From NCBI RefSeq assembly GCF_000829415.1, contig NZ_AP014637.1, positions 1,872,001 through 1,936,000 of the forward strand: a stretch of DNA of 64,000 nucleotides, written 5' to 3'. The notes beneath the pieces are model-generated. The model was not told the DNA's origin. It was given only the letters and a program-made list of their open reading frames with translations, and searched no databases. This DNA is from Pseudomonas sp. StFLB209 (lineage in GTDB: Bacteria > Pseudomonadota > Gammaproteobacteria > Pseudomonadales > Pseudomonadaceae). Made by a program: the position numbers and the translations under genes. Below are positions 12,576-21,054 of the stretch, one piece after another (within the stretch, counting starts at the first letter, position 1; each line of letters starts with the position of its first letter).

Positions 12576-14411
12576 ATGTGCGGAATCGTTGGCGCCGTTG
12601 CCGAACGTAATATCACGGCCATCCTCGTCGAAGGCCTCAAGCGTCTGGAGTACCGTGGCTATGACAGCGCGGGCGTGGCTGTTTTCAGCAACGACGGCCA
12701 GCTTGAGCGCCGCCGCCGGGTCGGTAAGGTCAGCGAACTGGAACAGGCCCTGTCCGCCGAACCGCTGGCTGGCCGTCTGGGCATTGCCCACACCCGCTGG
12801 GCGACCCATGGCGCGCCGACCGAACACAACGCCCACCCGCACTTTTCCGCACATGACCTCGCAGTTGTCCACAACGGCATCATCGAGAACCACGAAGCCC
12901 TGCGCGAGCAGCTTCAGGGCCTGGGCTATGTGTTCTGCTCCGACACCGACACTGAAACCATCGTCCACTTGCTGCACCACACCCTCAAAAGCATTCCGGA
13001 ACTGTCCGATGCGCTCAAGGCGGTAATCAAGCAACTGCACGGTGCCTATGGCCTGGCGGTGATCAGCGCCAGCCAGCCGGACCGTATCCTGGCTGCGCGC
13101 AGCGGCAGCCCGCTGGTGATCGGTCTGGGTCTGGGCGAGAACTTCCTGGCCTCCGACCAATTGGCACTGCGCCAGGTCACCGACCGCTTCGTCTACCTGG
13201 AAGAAGGCGATATCGCTGAGATTCGCCGCGACAGCGTGCAGATCTGGTCGGTAGACGGCCAGCCGGTGACCCGTGAAGTGGTGCAGTACCACGAGGGCGC
13301 AGAAGCCGCTGACAAAGGTGAGTATCGCCACTTCATGCTCAAGGAAATCCACGAGCAGCCCAAGGTCGTACAGCGCACCCTGGAAGGCCGTCTGGGTCAG
13401 CAACAGGTGCTGGTCCACGCGTTCGGCCCACAGGCTGCCGAGTTGTTCGCCAAGGTGCGTAACGTGCAAATCGTTGCGTGTGGCACCAGCTACCACGCCG
13501 GCATGGTCGCCCGTTACTGGCTTGAAGGTCTGGCGGGTATTCCATGCCAGGTCGAAGTCGCCAGCGAATTCCGCTACCGCAAGGTGGTGGTGCAGCCTGA
13601 CACCTTGTTCGTGACCATCTCCCAGTCCGGCGAAACCGCCGACACCCTGGCGGCCCTGCGCAACGCCAAGGAATTGGGCTTTCTGGCCAGCCTGGCGATC
13701 TGTAACGTCGGCACCAGCTCGCTGGTACGCGAATCAGACCTGACCCTGCTGACCCAGGCCGGCCCGGAAATCGGCGTGGCCTCCACCAAAGCCTTCACCA
13801 CCCAACTGGTTGCGCTGCTGCTGCTGACCCTGTCGCTGGGTCAAGTCAAAGGCAGCCTGCAAGCCGGTGTCGAAGCCGAACTGGTCGAAGAACTGCGCCG
13901 CCTGCCGGTGCGCCTGGGCGAAGCCCTGGCCATGGACAGCATTGTGGATAAAGTCGCCGAACTGTTCGCCGAGAAGCACCACACCCTGTTCCTCGGCCGG
14001 GGCGCGCAATTCCCGGTGGCGATGGAAGGTGCGCTCAAACTCAAGGAAATCTCCTACATCCACGCTGAGGCCTACCCGGCCGGTGAACTCAAACACGGCC
14101 CGCTGGCACTGGTCGACGCCGACATGCCGGTGGTCACCGTGGCGCCGAACAACGAACTGCTGGAAAAGCTCAAATCCAACCTGCAGGAAGTCCGCGCCCG
14201 TGGTGGTGAGCTGATTGTGTTTGCCGACGAGAAGGCTGGCTTGAAGAGCGGCGAAGGCATCCACGTGATCGGCATGCCGCACATCAGCGACACCCTGGCG
14301 CCGATCCTCTACACCTTGCCGCTGCAACTGCTGTCGTATTACGTGGCGGTGTTGAAGGGCACCGATGTGGATCAGCCGCGTAACTTGGCGAAGTCGGTGA
14401 CTGTGGAATAG
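12576..14411 (+). CDS. glmS: Glutamine-fructose-6-phosphate aminotransferase (isomerizing) GlmS
   Basis: GlmS makes glucosamine-6-phosphate from fructose-6-phosphate and glutamine, the first step of the hexosamine pathway. The 611-residue protein starts [12 protein letters not shown]; the cysteine exposed after Met removal is the glutaminase nucleophile. Two SIS domains follow ([15 protein letters not shown] and the second near residue 460), and it ends with the conserved C-terminus [11 protein letters not shown]. The start at ATG 12576 has AGGAGA upstream and exposes the required Cys. The 3' end of the gene is the TnsD recognition sequence of Tn7-type elements, and a transposon lies 24 bp after the stop. 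An exact DnaA box lies inside at 13943-13951. Confidence 0.98.
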   Translation: MCGIVGAVAERNITAILVEGLKRLEYRGYDSAGVAVFSNDGQLERRRRVGKVSELEQALSAEPLAGRLGIAHTRWATHGAPTEHNAHPHFSAHDLAVVHNGIIENHEALREQLQGLGYVFCSDTDTETIVHLLHHTLKSIPELSDALKAVIKQLHGAYGLAVISASQPDRILAARSGSPLVIGLGLGENFLASDQLALRQVTDRFVYLEEGDIAEIRRDSVQIWSVDGQPVTREVVQYHEGAEAADKGEYRHFMLKEIHEQPKVVQRTLEGRLGQQQVLVHAFGPQAAELFAKVRNVQIVACGTSYHAGMVARYWLEGLAGIPCQVEVASEFRYRKVVVQPDTLFVTISQSGETADTLAALRNAKELGFLASLAICNVGTSSLVRESDLTLLTQAGPEIGVASTKAFTTQLVALLLLTLSLGQVKGSLQAGVEAELVEELRRLPVRLGEALAMDSIVDKVAELFAEKHHTLFLGRGAQFPVAMEGALKLKEISYIHAEAYPAGELKHGPLALVDADMPVVTVAPNNELLEKLKSNLQEVRARGGELIVFADEKAGLKSGEGIHVIGMPHISDTLAPILYTLPLQLLSYYVAVLKGTDVDQPRNLAKSVTVE

Positions 14412-14435
14412 GTTATCCACAGGTTGCGGGCTATT
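14376..14435 (+). other. attTn7: glmS 3' end plus 24-bp spacer and CTATT target duplication
   Basis: TnsD of Tn7-type elements binds the last part of glmS and directs insertion about 25 bp after the stop. Here the stop is 14409-14411 and the transposon begins at 14436. The five bases before it, CTATT (14431-14435), recur at 50621-50625 after the far end. The spacer also carries an exact DnaA box, TTATCCACA, at 14413-14421. Confidence 0.9.
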
Positions 14436-14492
14436 TGTTTTTGATTAATAAAGGTTGTCACAAAACAATAAAGGTTGTCACAACGTAATAAA
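14436..14492 (+). repeat. Element 1 glmS-proximal (R-type) end with TnsB-type sites
   Basis: AATAAAGGTTGTCACAA occurs at 14447-14463 and again at 14467-14483. A third copy starts at 14487 (AATAAA, to 14492) and is interrupted by Tn5393; its remainder GGTTGTCACAA is at 19968-19978. The 20-bp spacing of the copies matches the tightly packed R end of Tn7. TnsB binding is inferred from the arrangement. Confidence 0.88.
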
Positions 14493-14571
14493 GGGGTCGT
14501 TTGCGGGAGGGGGCGGAATCCTACGCTAAGGCTTTGGCCAGCGATATTCTCCGGTGAGATTGATGTGTTCC
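14493..14571 (+). repeat. Tn5393 left terminal inverted repeat
   Basis: About 79 bp match the inverse of 19884-19962 with four mismatches (positions 18, 24, 49 and 64 of the repeat). Tn5393 is known for an unusually long repeat of about 81 bp. The inner part overlaps the 3' end of tnpA. Confidence 0.93.
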
Positions 14572-17411
14572 CATCCGAGCGGCGAAACATGGGCCAAGAG
14601 ATCGGGCGATAGCAGCTTTCCATCGCGTTTCTGGTTTGCAACGACCTCGCCGAGCTTCATGGTGTTCCAGAAGATGATGATGGCGGCGAGCAGATTCATG
14701 CCGGCGATGCGGTAATGCTGGCCTTCGGCGGAACGGTCGCGGATTTCACCGCGGCGGTGGAAGCTGATTGCCCGCTTCAGCGCATGATGAGCTTCGCCTT
14801 TGTTGAGCCCGATCTGGGCACGCCGTTGGAGTTCGGCATCCAGAATCCAGTCGATCATGAACAGGGTGCGCTCGACGCGACCGACTTCCCGCAGGGCTGT
14901 CGCGAGCTCGTTCTGCCGCGGATAGGAGGCGAGTTTCCGCAGAATCTGGCTTGGCGCGACGGTCCCGGCAGCAATGGTGGTGGCGATGCGCAGGATGTCG
15001 GGCCAATTGCGCTCGATCATGGCTTGGTTGACCTTTCCGCCGATCAACGCTCGCAGGTGCGCCGGGGCGGCCGACGGATTGAACGCGTAGAGCCGTTTGG
15101 ATGGCAGGTCGCGGATGCGCGGAGCGAACCGGTAGCCGAGAATGGCACATGCGGCAAAGACGTGATCGGTGAAGCCGCCCGTGTCGGTGAACTGCTCGCG
15201 GATATGGCGTCCAGCATCGTTCATCAGCAGGCCATCGAGGATGTAAGGCGCTTCGCTTGCCGTTGCAGGAATTACCTGGGTTGCGAACGGCGCATATTGG
15301 TCGGAGACGTGGCTATAAGCTTTCAGGCCCGGGGTATTGCCATATTTCGCGTTGACCAGGTTCATGGCCTCACCTTGCTCTGTAGCGACGAAGAACTGTC
15401 CGTCGCTCGAAGCCGACGTGCCCATGCCCCAGAACCGGGCCATGGGTAACGCTGCCTGTGCCTCGACCACCATGGCCAGCGCCCGGTCATAGGCTTCGCC
15501 CTCGACATGCCACCGTCCAATGCGGATCAATTCCCAGAAGGTGTGGGTGTTTGTCGCATCCGCCATTTTGCGCAAGCCGAGGTTGATCCCTTCCGCCAAG
15601 ATAACGTTCATTAGCCCGATCCGGTCAGCGCAGGGTGCTCCTGTGCGCAGATGGGTGAACGCTTCGGTGAAGCCGGTCGCCGCATCCACCTCCAGCAGGA
15701 GATCGGTGATGCGCGTGGGCGGGATCTGCTTGTAGAGATCGAGCACCAGATCTTCGGCGCCTGTCGGCGCGGCGGCTTCGAGTTTCTCGATATGCAGAAC
15801 GCCGTTCTCAATCGACCCGCCCGGGATCGTGCCTGCGCGAGCGGCACGGCCAAGCTCGCGCAACCGCATGTCGAGGCGAGCTTGCCGGTCTGCCAGCCAT
15901 TCCTCCGGCCGCAATGGCACAGCGAGACGACCGCCTTCCGCGATGGCTTGTGCCGGAACGAGTGCGTGTTTCAGATCGCCATAGCGCCGGGACCTAGTAA
16001 GCCAGACATCTCCGGAGCGGAACGCATCGCGCAGATGGAACAGCACCGCGATCTCCCATAGGCGAGCGTCGCCAGCCCTCTGGGCCCGAAGGTGGCGATG
16101 CCATTTCGAGCTGGGCCGCAAGAAGCTGGTCATCGCGGCATCGTTCAAACCGGTACGAAGGGCCGTCACAGCTTCCAGAAGCGGCAGTGCAACGGGCGCA
16201 GCTCGCAGATCGAGCAGGCGCAACATGCGTGGAGCGTATCGGCGGAAGCGGTGATAACCGTCGAGCACATGATTGAGCGGATCGTCGGCCATGGTGGCGG
16301 TCAGCCTGGTTGCCATTGCAACAAGGGTTTTTAAGCCGTCCCACCCTGACCCACTCGCGATGACATCGCCCAGCGGCTGGCCATCATCCTGTGCATCGAC
16401 CAGGGCGCCCCCGATCTCGGCGAAGGATTTCAGGGTGTCACGCACCACCCCCGCTTCGTCTGCGACCTTTGCATGGCAAATACGCTCCGAAGCACGGTAG
16501 AGACGGCCGACGATCCGGTCGTGGGTTTCGACCACTGCGTCGGCCAACATCGCCTGCCATTCCGAGACGCAAACAGCCAAGATCGCAAGCCGCCTGTCCT
16601 CCGGGAGATCGCGCATGCCGTCGGCATAATACCGTTCACCCTGCCTGCGCAGACGAGTCACCCGATGGGCAGGAACGCCGGCAAGCAGATCCTCGGGGAG
16701 ATCGACGCGTTGCAGATATTCGAGCCGGTCGAGCAGCCGGTTGGCCGACGAAGAGTTCGAGCCAGGCTCGAACTGGCGCAGCCACACAAAACGGGTCACC
16801 CGATCATCAGCCGTCTCCTCGAGCAATGCCAGCAACTGTTCTCGGATCGGCATAGGCAGCCGACTGGCGATCCTCGTCTCGATGCGTCGCTCGGCATCGA
16901 CGAGAGCCGCGGCACAAAGCCGCTCGATCGTGGATGTCGCGGGAAGGACAGTGCGGGTGCGTCGGCACTCGGCTACGAAGCGACGGGCGATATCCTCGTT
17001 CGACACCGCCATCTCCGCTTCTCGGAACAACCATTCCTTCAGCTCGCTCGCACCACGCCCGGAGAAGGTGCGGAAGCCGTAGAGCCCCCGTAACTCGGCA
17101 AGATGCTCGTGCCGTGTTTCCTCGCGGGCAGCATAGTCTACGAGATCGTCGGCACCCAGGCCAAGCTGCGCTCCGATAAATTCGATGACCTCTGCAGGGA
17201 TCAGTTCGCCTGGAGCCAGCACCCGGCCGGGATAGTGCAGGACACACAATTGCAGGGCGAAGCCGAACCTGTTGTGAACGCGCCGACGCAGCCTGATATG
17301 CCCAAGGTCTTCATCACTCAGCGTATAGTGCTTGAGCAAATCCGTCTGTGAAGTCGGCAAGCGCAACAGCGCGTCTTTCTGCCGATCGGTTAGAGTGACG
17401 CGACGCGGCAT
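14526..17411 (-). CDS. tnpA: Tn3-family transposase TnpA of Tn5393
   Basis: TnpA catalyses replicative transposition to a cointegrate. The 961-residue protein is full length for the family. It begins MPRRVTLTDRQKDALLRLP and has the N-terminal DNA-binding part. The C-terminal catalytic half contains SSDGQFF, the VSDQYAPFATQVI segment, GRHIREQFTDTGGFTDHVFA and the last conserved stretch HYRIAGMNLLAAIIIFWNT with GEVVANQKRDG. It reads away from tnpR, with the presumed res site between them. No frameshift is visible, so it should be active. Confidence 0.96.
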   Translation of the reverse strand: MPRRVTLTDRQKDALLRLPTSQTDLLKHYTLSDEDLGHIRLRRRVHNRFGFALQLCVLHYPGRVLAPGELIPAEVIEFIGAQLGLGADDLVDYAAREETRHEHLAELRGLYGFRTFSGRGASELKEWLFREAEMAVSNEDIARRFVAECRRTRTVLPATSTIERLCAAALVDAERRIETRIASRLPMPIREQLLALLEETADDRVTRFVWLRQFEPGSNSSSANRLLDRLEYLQRVDLPEDLLAGVPAHRVTRLRRQGERYYADGMRDLPEDRRLAILAVCVSEWQAMLADAVVETHDRIVGRLYRASERICHAKVADEAGVVRDTLKSFAEIGGALVDAQDDGQPLGDVIASGSGWDGLKTLVAMATRLTATMADDPLNHVLDGYHRFRRYAPRMLRLLDLRAAPVALPLLEAVTALRTGLNDAAMTSFLRPSSKWHRHLRAQRAGDARLWEIAVLFHLRDAFRSGDVWLTRSRRYGDLKHALVPAQAIAEGGRLAVPLRPEEWLADRQARLDMRLRELGRAARAGTIPGGSIENGVLHIEKLEAAAPTGAEDLVLDLYKQIPPTRITDLLLEVDAATGFTEAFTHLRTGAPCADRIGLMNVILAEGINLGLRKMADATNTHTFWELIRIGRWHVEGEAYDRALAMVVEAQAALPMARFWGMGTSASSDGQFFVATEQGEAMNLVNAKYGNTPGLKAYSHVSDQYAPFATQVIPATASEAPYILDGLLMNDAGRHIREQFTDTGGFTDHVFAACAILGYRFAPRIRDLPSKRLYAFNPSAAPAHLRALIGGKVNQAMIERNWPDILRIATTIAAGTVAPSQILRKLASYPRQNELATALREVGRVERTLFMIDWILDAELQRRAQIGLNKGEAHHALKRAISFHRRGEIRDRSAEGQHYRIAGMNLLAAIIIFWNTMKLGEVVANQKRDGKLLSPDLLAHVSPLGWEHINLTGEYRWPKP

Positions 17412-17536
17412 ACATGTTCCTTTTTCAAAATCTGATAGCGTTCAAGACGCTTTATTTATGAAGCTGGTTGAGATACATTTCCAGAGGTCAATGCAATCGT
17501 GGCCGAAGCGCCGCCTCAAACCAACGTTTGTGATAC
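17412..17536 (+). other. Presumed res (resolution) site of Tn5393
   Basis: The 125 bp between the divergent tnpA and tnpR genes is where Tn3-family members of this type keep res and the two promoters. The region is AT-rich and has short inverted motifs (for example GCGTTCAAGACGC at about 17438). I could not mark the three resolvase subsites with certainty. Confidence 0.6.
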
Positions 17537-18151
17537 ATGCTGATCGGATATGCCCGCGTCTCCAAAGCCGATGGCTCGCAGTCTCTCGACCTGCAGCACG
17601 ACGCCTTGCGCGCCGCAGGTGTCGAACGGGACAATATCTATGATGATCTTGCTTCCGGCGGTCGTGATGATCGCCCTGGCTTGACTGCCTGCCTCAAGTC
17701 ATTGCGTGACGGCGATGTGCTGGTGGTCTGGAAGCTCGATCGCCTCGGACGATCGCTTGCCCATCTGGTCAACACGGTGAAGGAGCTGTCAGACCGCAAG
17801 ATCGGCCTGCGGGTTCTGACTGGAAAGGGCGCTCAGATCGACACCACGACTGCGTCCGGTCGCATGGTGTTCGGAATCTTCGCCACCTTGGCCGAGTTCG
17901 AGCGGGATCTGATCCGAGAGCGCACCATGGCGGGTCTCGCCTCCGCGAGAGCGCGCGGTCGCAAGGGCGGACGAAAATTCGCGCTCACCAAAGCTCAGGT
18001 GCGTCTCGCGCAAGCCGCCATGGCCCAGCGCGATACTTCAGTTTCCGATCTCTGCAAGGAACTCGGCATCGAGCGCGTCACTCTCTACCGATATGTCGGT
18101 CCCAAAGGCGAGCTCAGAGACCATGGAAAGCATGTTCTCGGACTTACGTAG
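17537..18151 (+). CDS. tnpR: Serine resolvase TnpR of Tn5393
   Basis: TnpR resolves cointegrates at res and represses tnpA. The 204-residue protein begins MLIGYARVSKADGSQSLDLQ, where S9 is the nucleophile. It has the resolvase core LVVWKLDRLGRSLAHLV and FGIFATLAEFERDLIRERT. The C-terminal helix-turn-helix is around DTSVSDLCKELGIERVTLYRY. It is transcribed away from tnpA and toward strA. No IS1133 copy lies between tnpR and strA; the gap is only 65 bp. Confidence 0.95.
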   Translation: MLIGYARVSKADGSQSLDLQHDALRAAGVERDNIYDDLASGGRDDRPGLTACLKSLRDGDVLVVWKLDRLGRSLAHLVNTVKELSDRKIGLRVLTGKGAQIDTTTASGRMVFGIFATLAEFERDLIRERTMAGLASARARGRKGGRKFALTKAQVRLAQAAMAQRDTSVSDLCKELGIERVTLYRYVGPKGELRDHGKHVLGLT

Positions 18152-18216
18152 CAACTCGTTTCTTTTCGCAGGTTGAGCCACCTCCGCGCTTCATCAGAAA
18201 ACTGAAGGAACCTCCA

Positions 18217-19020
18217 TTGAATCGAACTAATATTTTTTTTGGTGAATCGCATTCTGACTGGTTGCCTGTCAGAGGCGGAGAATCTGGTGATTTTGTTTTT
18301 CGACGTGGTGACGGGCATGCCTTCGCGAAAATCGCACCTGCTTCCCGCCGCGGTGAGCTCGCTGGAGAGCGTGACCGCCTCATTTGGCTCAAAGGTCGAG
18401 GTGTGGCTTGCCCCGAGGTGATCAACTGGCAGGAGGAACAGGAGGGTGCATGCTTGGTGATAACGGCAATTCCGGGAGTACCGGCGGCTGATCTGTCTGG
18501 AGCGGATTTGCTCAAAGCGTGGCCGTCAATGGGGCAGCAACTTGGCGCTGTTCACAGCCTATCGGTTGATCAATGTCCGTTTGAGCGCAGGCTGTCGCGA
18601 ATGTTCGGACGCGCCGTTGATGTGGTGTCCCGCAATGCCGTCAATCCCGACTTCTTACCGGACGAGGACAAGAGTACGCCGCAGCTCGATCTTTTGGCTC
18701 GTGTCGAACGAGAGCTACCGGTGCGGCTCGACCAAGAGCGCACCGATATGGTTGTTTGCCATGGTGATCCCTGCATGCCGAACTTCATGGTGGACCCTAA
18801 AACTCTTCGATGCACGGGTCTGATCGACCTTGGGCGGCTCGGAACAGCAGATCGCTATGCCGATTTGGCACTCATGATTGCTAACGCCGAAGAGAACTGG
18901 GCAGCGCCAGATGAAGCAGAGCGCGCCTTCGCTGTCCTATTCAATGTATTGGGGATCGAAGCCCCCGACCGCGAACGCCTTGCCTTCTATCTGCGATTGG
19001 ACCCTCTGACTTGGGGTTGA
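18217..19020 (+). CDS. strA: Aminoglycoside O-phosphotransferase APH(3'')-Ib (streptomycin resistance, StrA)
   Basis: The enzyme phosphorylates streptomycin at the 3'' hydroxyl in the cytoplasm. The 267-residue product, started by TTG 18217 (MNRTNIFFGESHSDWLPV), agrees with StrA throughout as far as I can recall. It has the kinase catalytic loop CHGDPCMPNFM and the metal-binding region GLIDLGRLGTADRYADLAL. Its stop overlaps the strB start by one base (TGATG), so the two are translated together. It is intact and should confer resistance. Confidence 0.98.
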   Translation: MNRTNIFFGESHSDWLPVRGGESGDFVFRRGDGHAFAKIAPASRRGELAGERDRLIWLKGRGVACPEVINWQEEQEGACLVITAIPGVPAADLSGADLLKAWPSMGQQLGAVHSLSVDQCPFERRLSRMFGRAVDVVSRNAVNPDFLPDEDKSTPQLDLLARVERELPVRLDQERTDMVVCHGDPCMPNFMVDPKTLRCTGLIDLGRLGTADRYADLALMIANAEENWAAPDEAERAFAVLFNVLGIEAPDRERLAFYLRLDPLTWG

Positions 19021-19856
19021 TGTTCATGCCGCCTGTTTTTCCTGCTCATTGGCACGTTTCGCAACCTGTTCTCATTGCGGACACCTTTTCCAGCCTCGTT
19101 TGGAAAGTTTCATTGCCAGACGGGACTCCTGCAATCGTCAAGGGATTGAAACCTATAGAAGACATTGCTGATGAACTGCGCGGGGCCGACTATCTGGTAT
19201 GGCGCAATGGGAGGGGAGCAGTCCGGTTGCTCGGTCGTGAGAACAATCTGATGTTGCTCGAATATGCCGGGGAGCGAATGCTCTCTCACATCGTTGCCGA
19301 GCACGGCGACTACCAGGCGACCGAAATTGCAGCGGAACTAATGGCGAAGCTGTATGCCGCATCTGAGGAACCCCTGCCTTCTGCCCTTCTCCCGATCCGG
19401 GATCGCTTTGCAGCTTTGTTTCAGCGGGCGCGCGATGATCAAAACGCAGGTTGTCAAACTGACTACGTCCACGCGGCGATTATAGCCGATCAAATGATGA
19501 GCAATGCCTCGGAACTGCGTGGGCTACATGGCGATCTGCATCATGAAAACATCATGTTCTCCAGTCGCGGCTGGCTGGTGATAGATCCCGTCGGTCTGGT
19601 CGGTGAAGTGGGCTTTGGCGCCGCCAATATGTTCTACGATCCGGCTGACAGAGACGACCTTTGTCTCGATCCCAGACGCATTGCACAGATGGCGGACGCA
19701 TTCTCTCGTGCGCTGGACGTCGATCCGCGTCGCCTGCTCGACCAGGCGTACGCTTATGGGTGCCTTTCCGCAGCTTGGAACGCGGATGGAGAAGAGGAGC
19801 AACGCGATCTAGCTATCGCGGCCGCGATCAAGCAGGTGCGACAGACGTCATACTAG
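19020..19856 (+). CDS. strB: Aminoglycoside O-phosphotransferase APH(6)-Id (streptomycin resistance, StrB)
   Basis: The enzyme phosphorylates streptomycin at the 6 hydroxyl and acts together with StrA. The 278-residue product starts at ATG 19020 (MFMPPVFPAHWHVSQP), the known StrB start. It has the catalytic loop LHGDLHHENIMF and the metal site IDPVGLVGEVGFG. An in-frame start 9 bp upstream is less likely because the overlapping ATG is the recognised one. The gene ends about 30 bp before the right repeat of Tn5393. Confidence 0.98.
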   Translation: MFMPPVFPAHWHVSQPVLIADTFSSLVWKVSLPDGTPAIVKGLKPIEDIADELRGADYLVWRNGRGAVRLLGRENNLMLLEYAGERMLSHIVAEHGDYQATEIAAELMAKLYAASEEPLPSALLPIRDRFAALFQRARDDQNAGCQTDYVHAAIIADQMMSNASELRGLHGDLHHENIMFSSRGWLVIDPVGLVGEVGFGAANMFYDPADRDDLCLDPRRIAQMADAFSRALDVDPRRLLDQAYAYGCLSAAWNADGEEEQRDLAIAAAIKQVRQTSY

Positions 19857-19883
19857 ATATCAAGCGACTTCTCCTATCCCCTC

Positions 19884-19962
19884 GGAACACATCAATCTTA
19901 CCGGAGAATATCGTTGGCCAAAGCCTTAGCGTAGGATTTCGCCCTCTCCCGCAAACGACCCC
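19884..19962 (-). repeat. Tn5393 right terminal inverted repeat
   Basis: Inverse of the left repeat over about 79 bp with four mismatches. The next five bases, ATAAA (19963-19967), repeat the five bases before the left repeat. Confidence 0.93.
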
Positions 19963-20139
19963 ATAAAGGTTGTCACAAGGCTGGCCCCGACCGCACATCA
20001 GGCCGGAGCCAGTCCTTGGAGATTTGGGTGACAATCCTCTATGCACCGCTGTGACTGTTGTCCTGGCTGAGCCCGCTCGCTGGCGTGTCCTCTTTACACG
20101 ACACACCAGCCTCGTTCCGTTCGAGTGGGTCGCCCAATC
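19963..20139 (+). promoter_or_regulatory. Displaced inner half of the element 1 R-type end and tnsA leader
   Basis: The ATAAA duplication is followed by GGTTGTCACAA (19968-19978), which completes the third TnsB-type site whose start lies 5.5 kb away at 14487. The rest of the leader is about 160 bp with no clear sigma70 pair that I could see. Any tns promoter located in the outer end would now be separated from tnsA by Tn5393. Confidence 0.6.
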
Positions 20140-21054
20140 ATGAGCGACTTGAACATGGCATCTGCGCCCGTAGCTCCGGTCAAGGCTGCCCACCGCCAGC
20201 TGATGACCCAATCAAAAATAGATAAAAAAATTAAATCAGGCCGTGGAAGTGGAGTGAGAGATTCCTATAAACCATGGATCAAGGTGTGGGAAATCAAATC
20301 AAAGGGTGTCTCCCATATGATTGCGGGAGTTAAGATTTTCCGCACTCATCACCTGCTGTCCAATGCGGAGCGAGATTACCTCACTGTACTTGAGCACGAC
20401 GCCTCGATCATTGATATCCGAGAGCAGTACCCCCTGCTTACACAGGCTGAGACTCAAGCAATTGCCTCAAGCATAAATTGTCGTCACCCTGTATATCCTG
20501 GTACGCAGATTCCTGTCGTTATGACGACGGACTTTCTCATCACCTTCTTGGATCCCTCTGGTGAAACGAGGTTAGCTGCTCGCTCAGTAAAATATAGAAA
20601 GGAATTTGAGCAGGCTGATCTTCATGTGCGGAATCGAATAGCTGAAAAGCTCGCTATTGAGGAAAAATACTGGTCAATGAGGGGCGTGGACTGGAAGCTG
20701 GTCCTGCACGAAAACCTCTCGAAGATTAGATTAGCGAACCTCAGAGTTCTCAGGACTTATGCCAATATCCATCCCTCGTTGCCGACTGAGAAAAATATAG
20801 GGAACTTACTTGAATACATCGCGGGGTCAAAGACGGATCAAATACCCTTAAAAGCTCTTTTGGAAAAGGCGTCACGTGATATCTATATTGACTATATGAG
20901 CGTGAAGCGGCTCTTCCATCACCTGCTATGGATCGGCCGTTTAGAGTCTGATCTTACCTCGAAAATAATAAGCTTGTCGCAGCCGTTGCACGTATGGCCG
21001 AGCCATCGGTCAGCGGCTTTGTCTCCGCCAACCGAGGTTTCTCATCATGCTTGA
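20140..21054 (+). CDS. tnsA: TnsA endonuclease subunit of the element 1 transposase
   Basis: TnsA makes the 5' cuts at the transposon ends, so that with TnsB the element leaves by cut-and-paste. The protein has the Tn7 TnsA layout. HHLLSNAERDYLTVLE supplies the active-site glutamate (about E77) and MTTDFLI the aspartate (about D131). The lysine is in RSVKYRKE (about K151), and the segment SIIDIREQYPLL sits between. ATG 20140 is used; GTG 20125 and ATG 20155 are alternatives, none with a good ribosome binding site. The gene is AT-rich compared with the core chromosome. It overlaps tnsB by 8 bp. Confidence 0.92.
   Translation: MSDLNMASAPVAPVKAAHRQLMTQSKIDKKIKSGRGSGVRDSYKPWIKVWEIKSKGVSHMIAGVKIFRTHHLLSNAERDYLTVLEHDASIIDIREQYPLLTQAETQAIASSINCRHPVYPGTQIPVVMTTDFLITFLDPSGETRLAARSVKYRKEFEQADLHVRNRIAEKLAIEEKYWSMRGVDWKLVLHENLSKIRLANLRVLRTYANIHPSLPTEKNIGNLLEYIAGSKTDQIPLKALLEKASRDIYIDYMSVKRLFHHLLWIGRLESDLTSKIISLSQPLHVWPSHRSAALSPPTEVSHHA

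Larger units (their letters stand above)
14493..19962 (+). mobile_element. Tn5393 (Tn3 family, 5470 bp, strA-strB, without IS1133)
   Basis: The element begins GGGGTCGTTTGCGGG and ends with its inverse CCCGCAAACGACCCC. It is flanked by a direct 5-bp ATAAA (14488-14492 and 19963-19967), the duplication length of Tn3-family transposons. It carries a 961-residue transposase, a serine resolvase and the strA-strB pair, the gene set of Tn5393. The 5470-bp length equals that of the Tn5393 form lacking IS1133 (Tn5393c type), as I recall it. It lies inside the R-type end of the Tn7-like element and is therefore a later insertion. Confidence 0.96.

Noticed and set aside
14493..19962. strA-strB as integron or plasmid RSF1010-type fragment
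   Set aside because: Both long inverted repeats, tnpA, tnpR and a 5-bp duplication are present, so it is a complete Tn5393.
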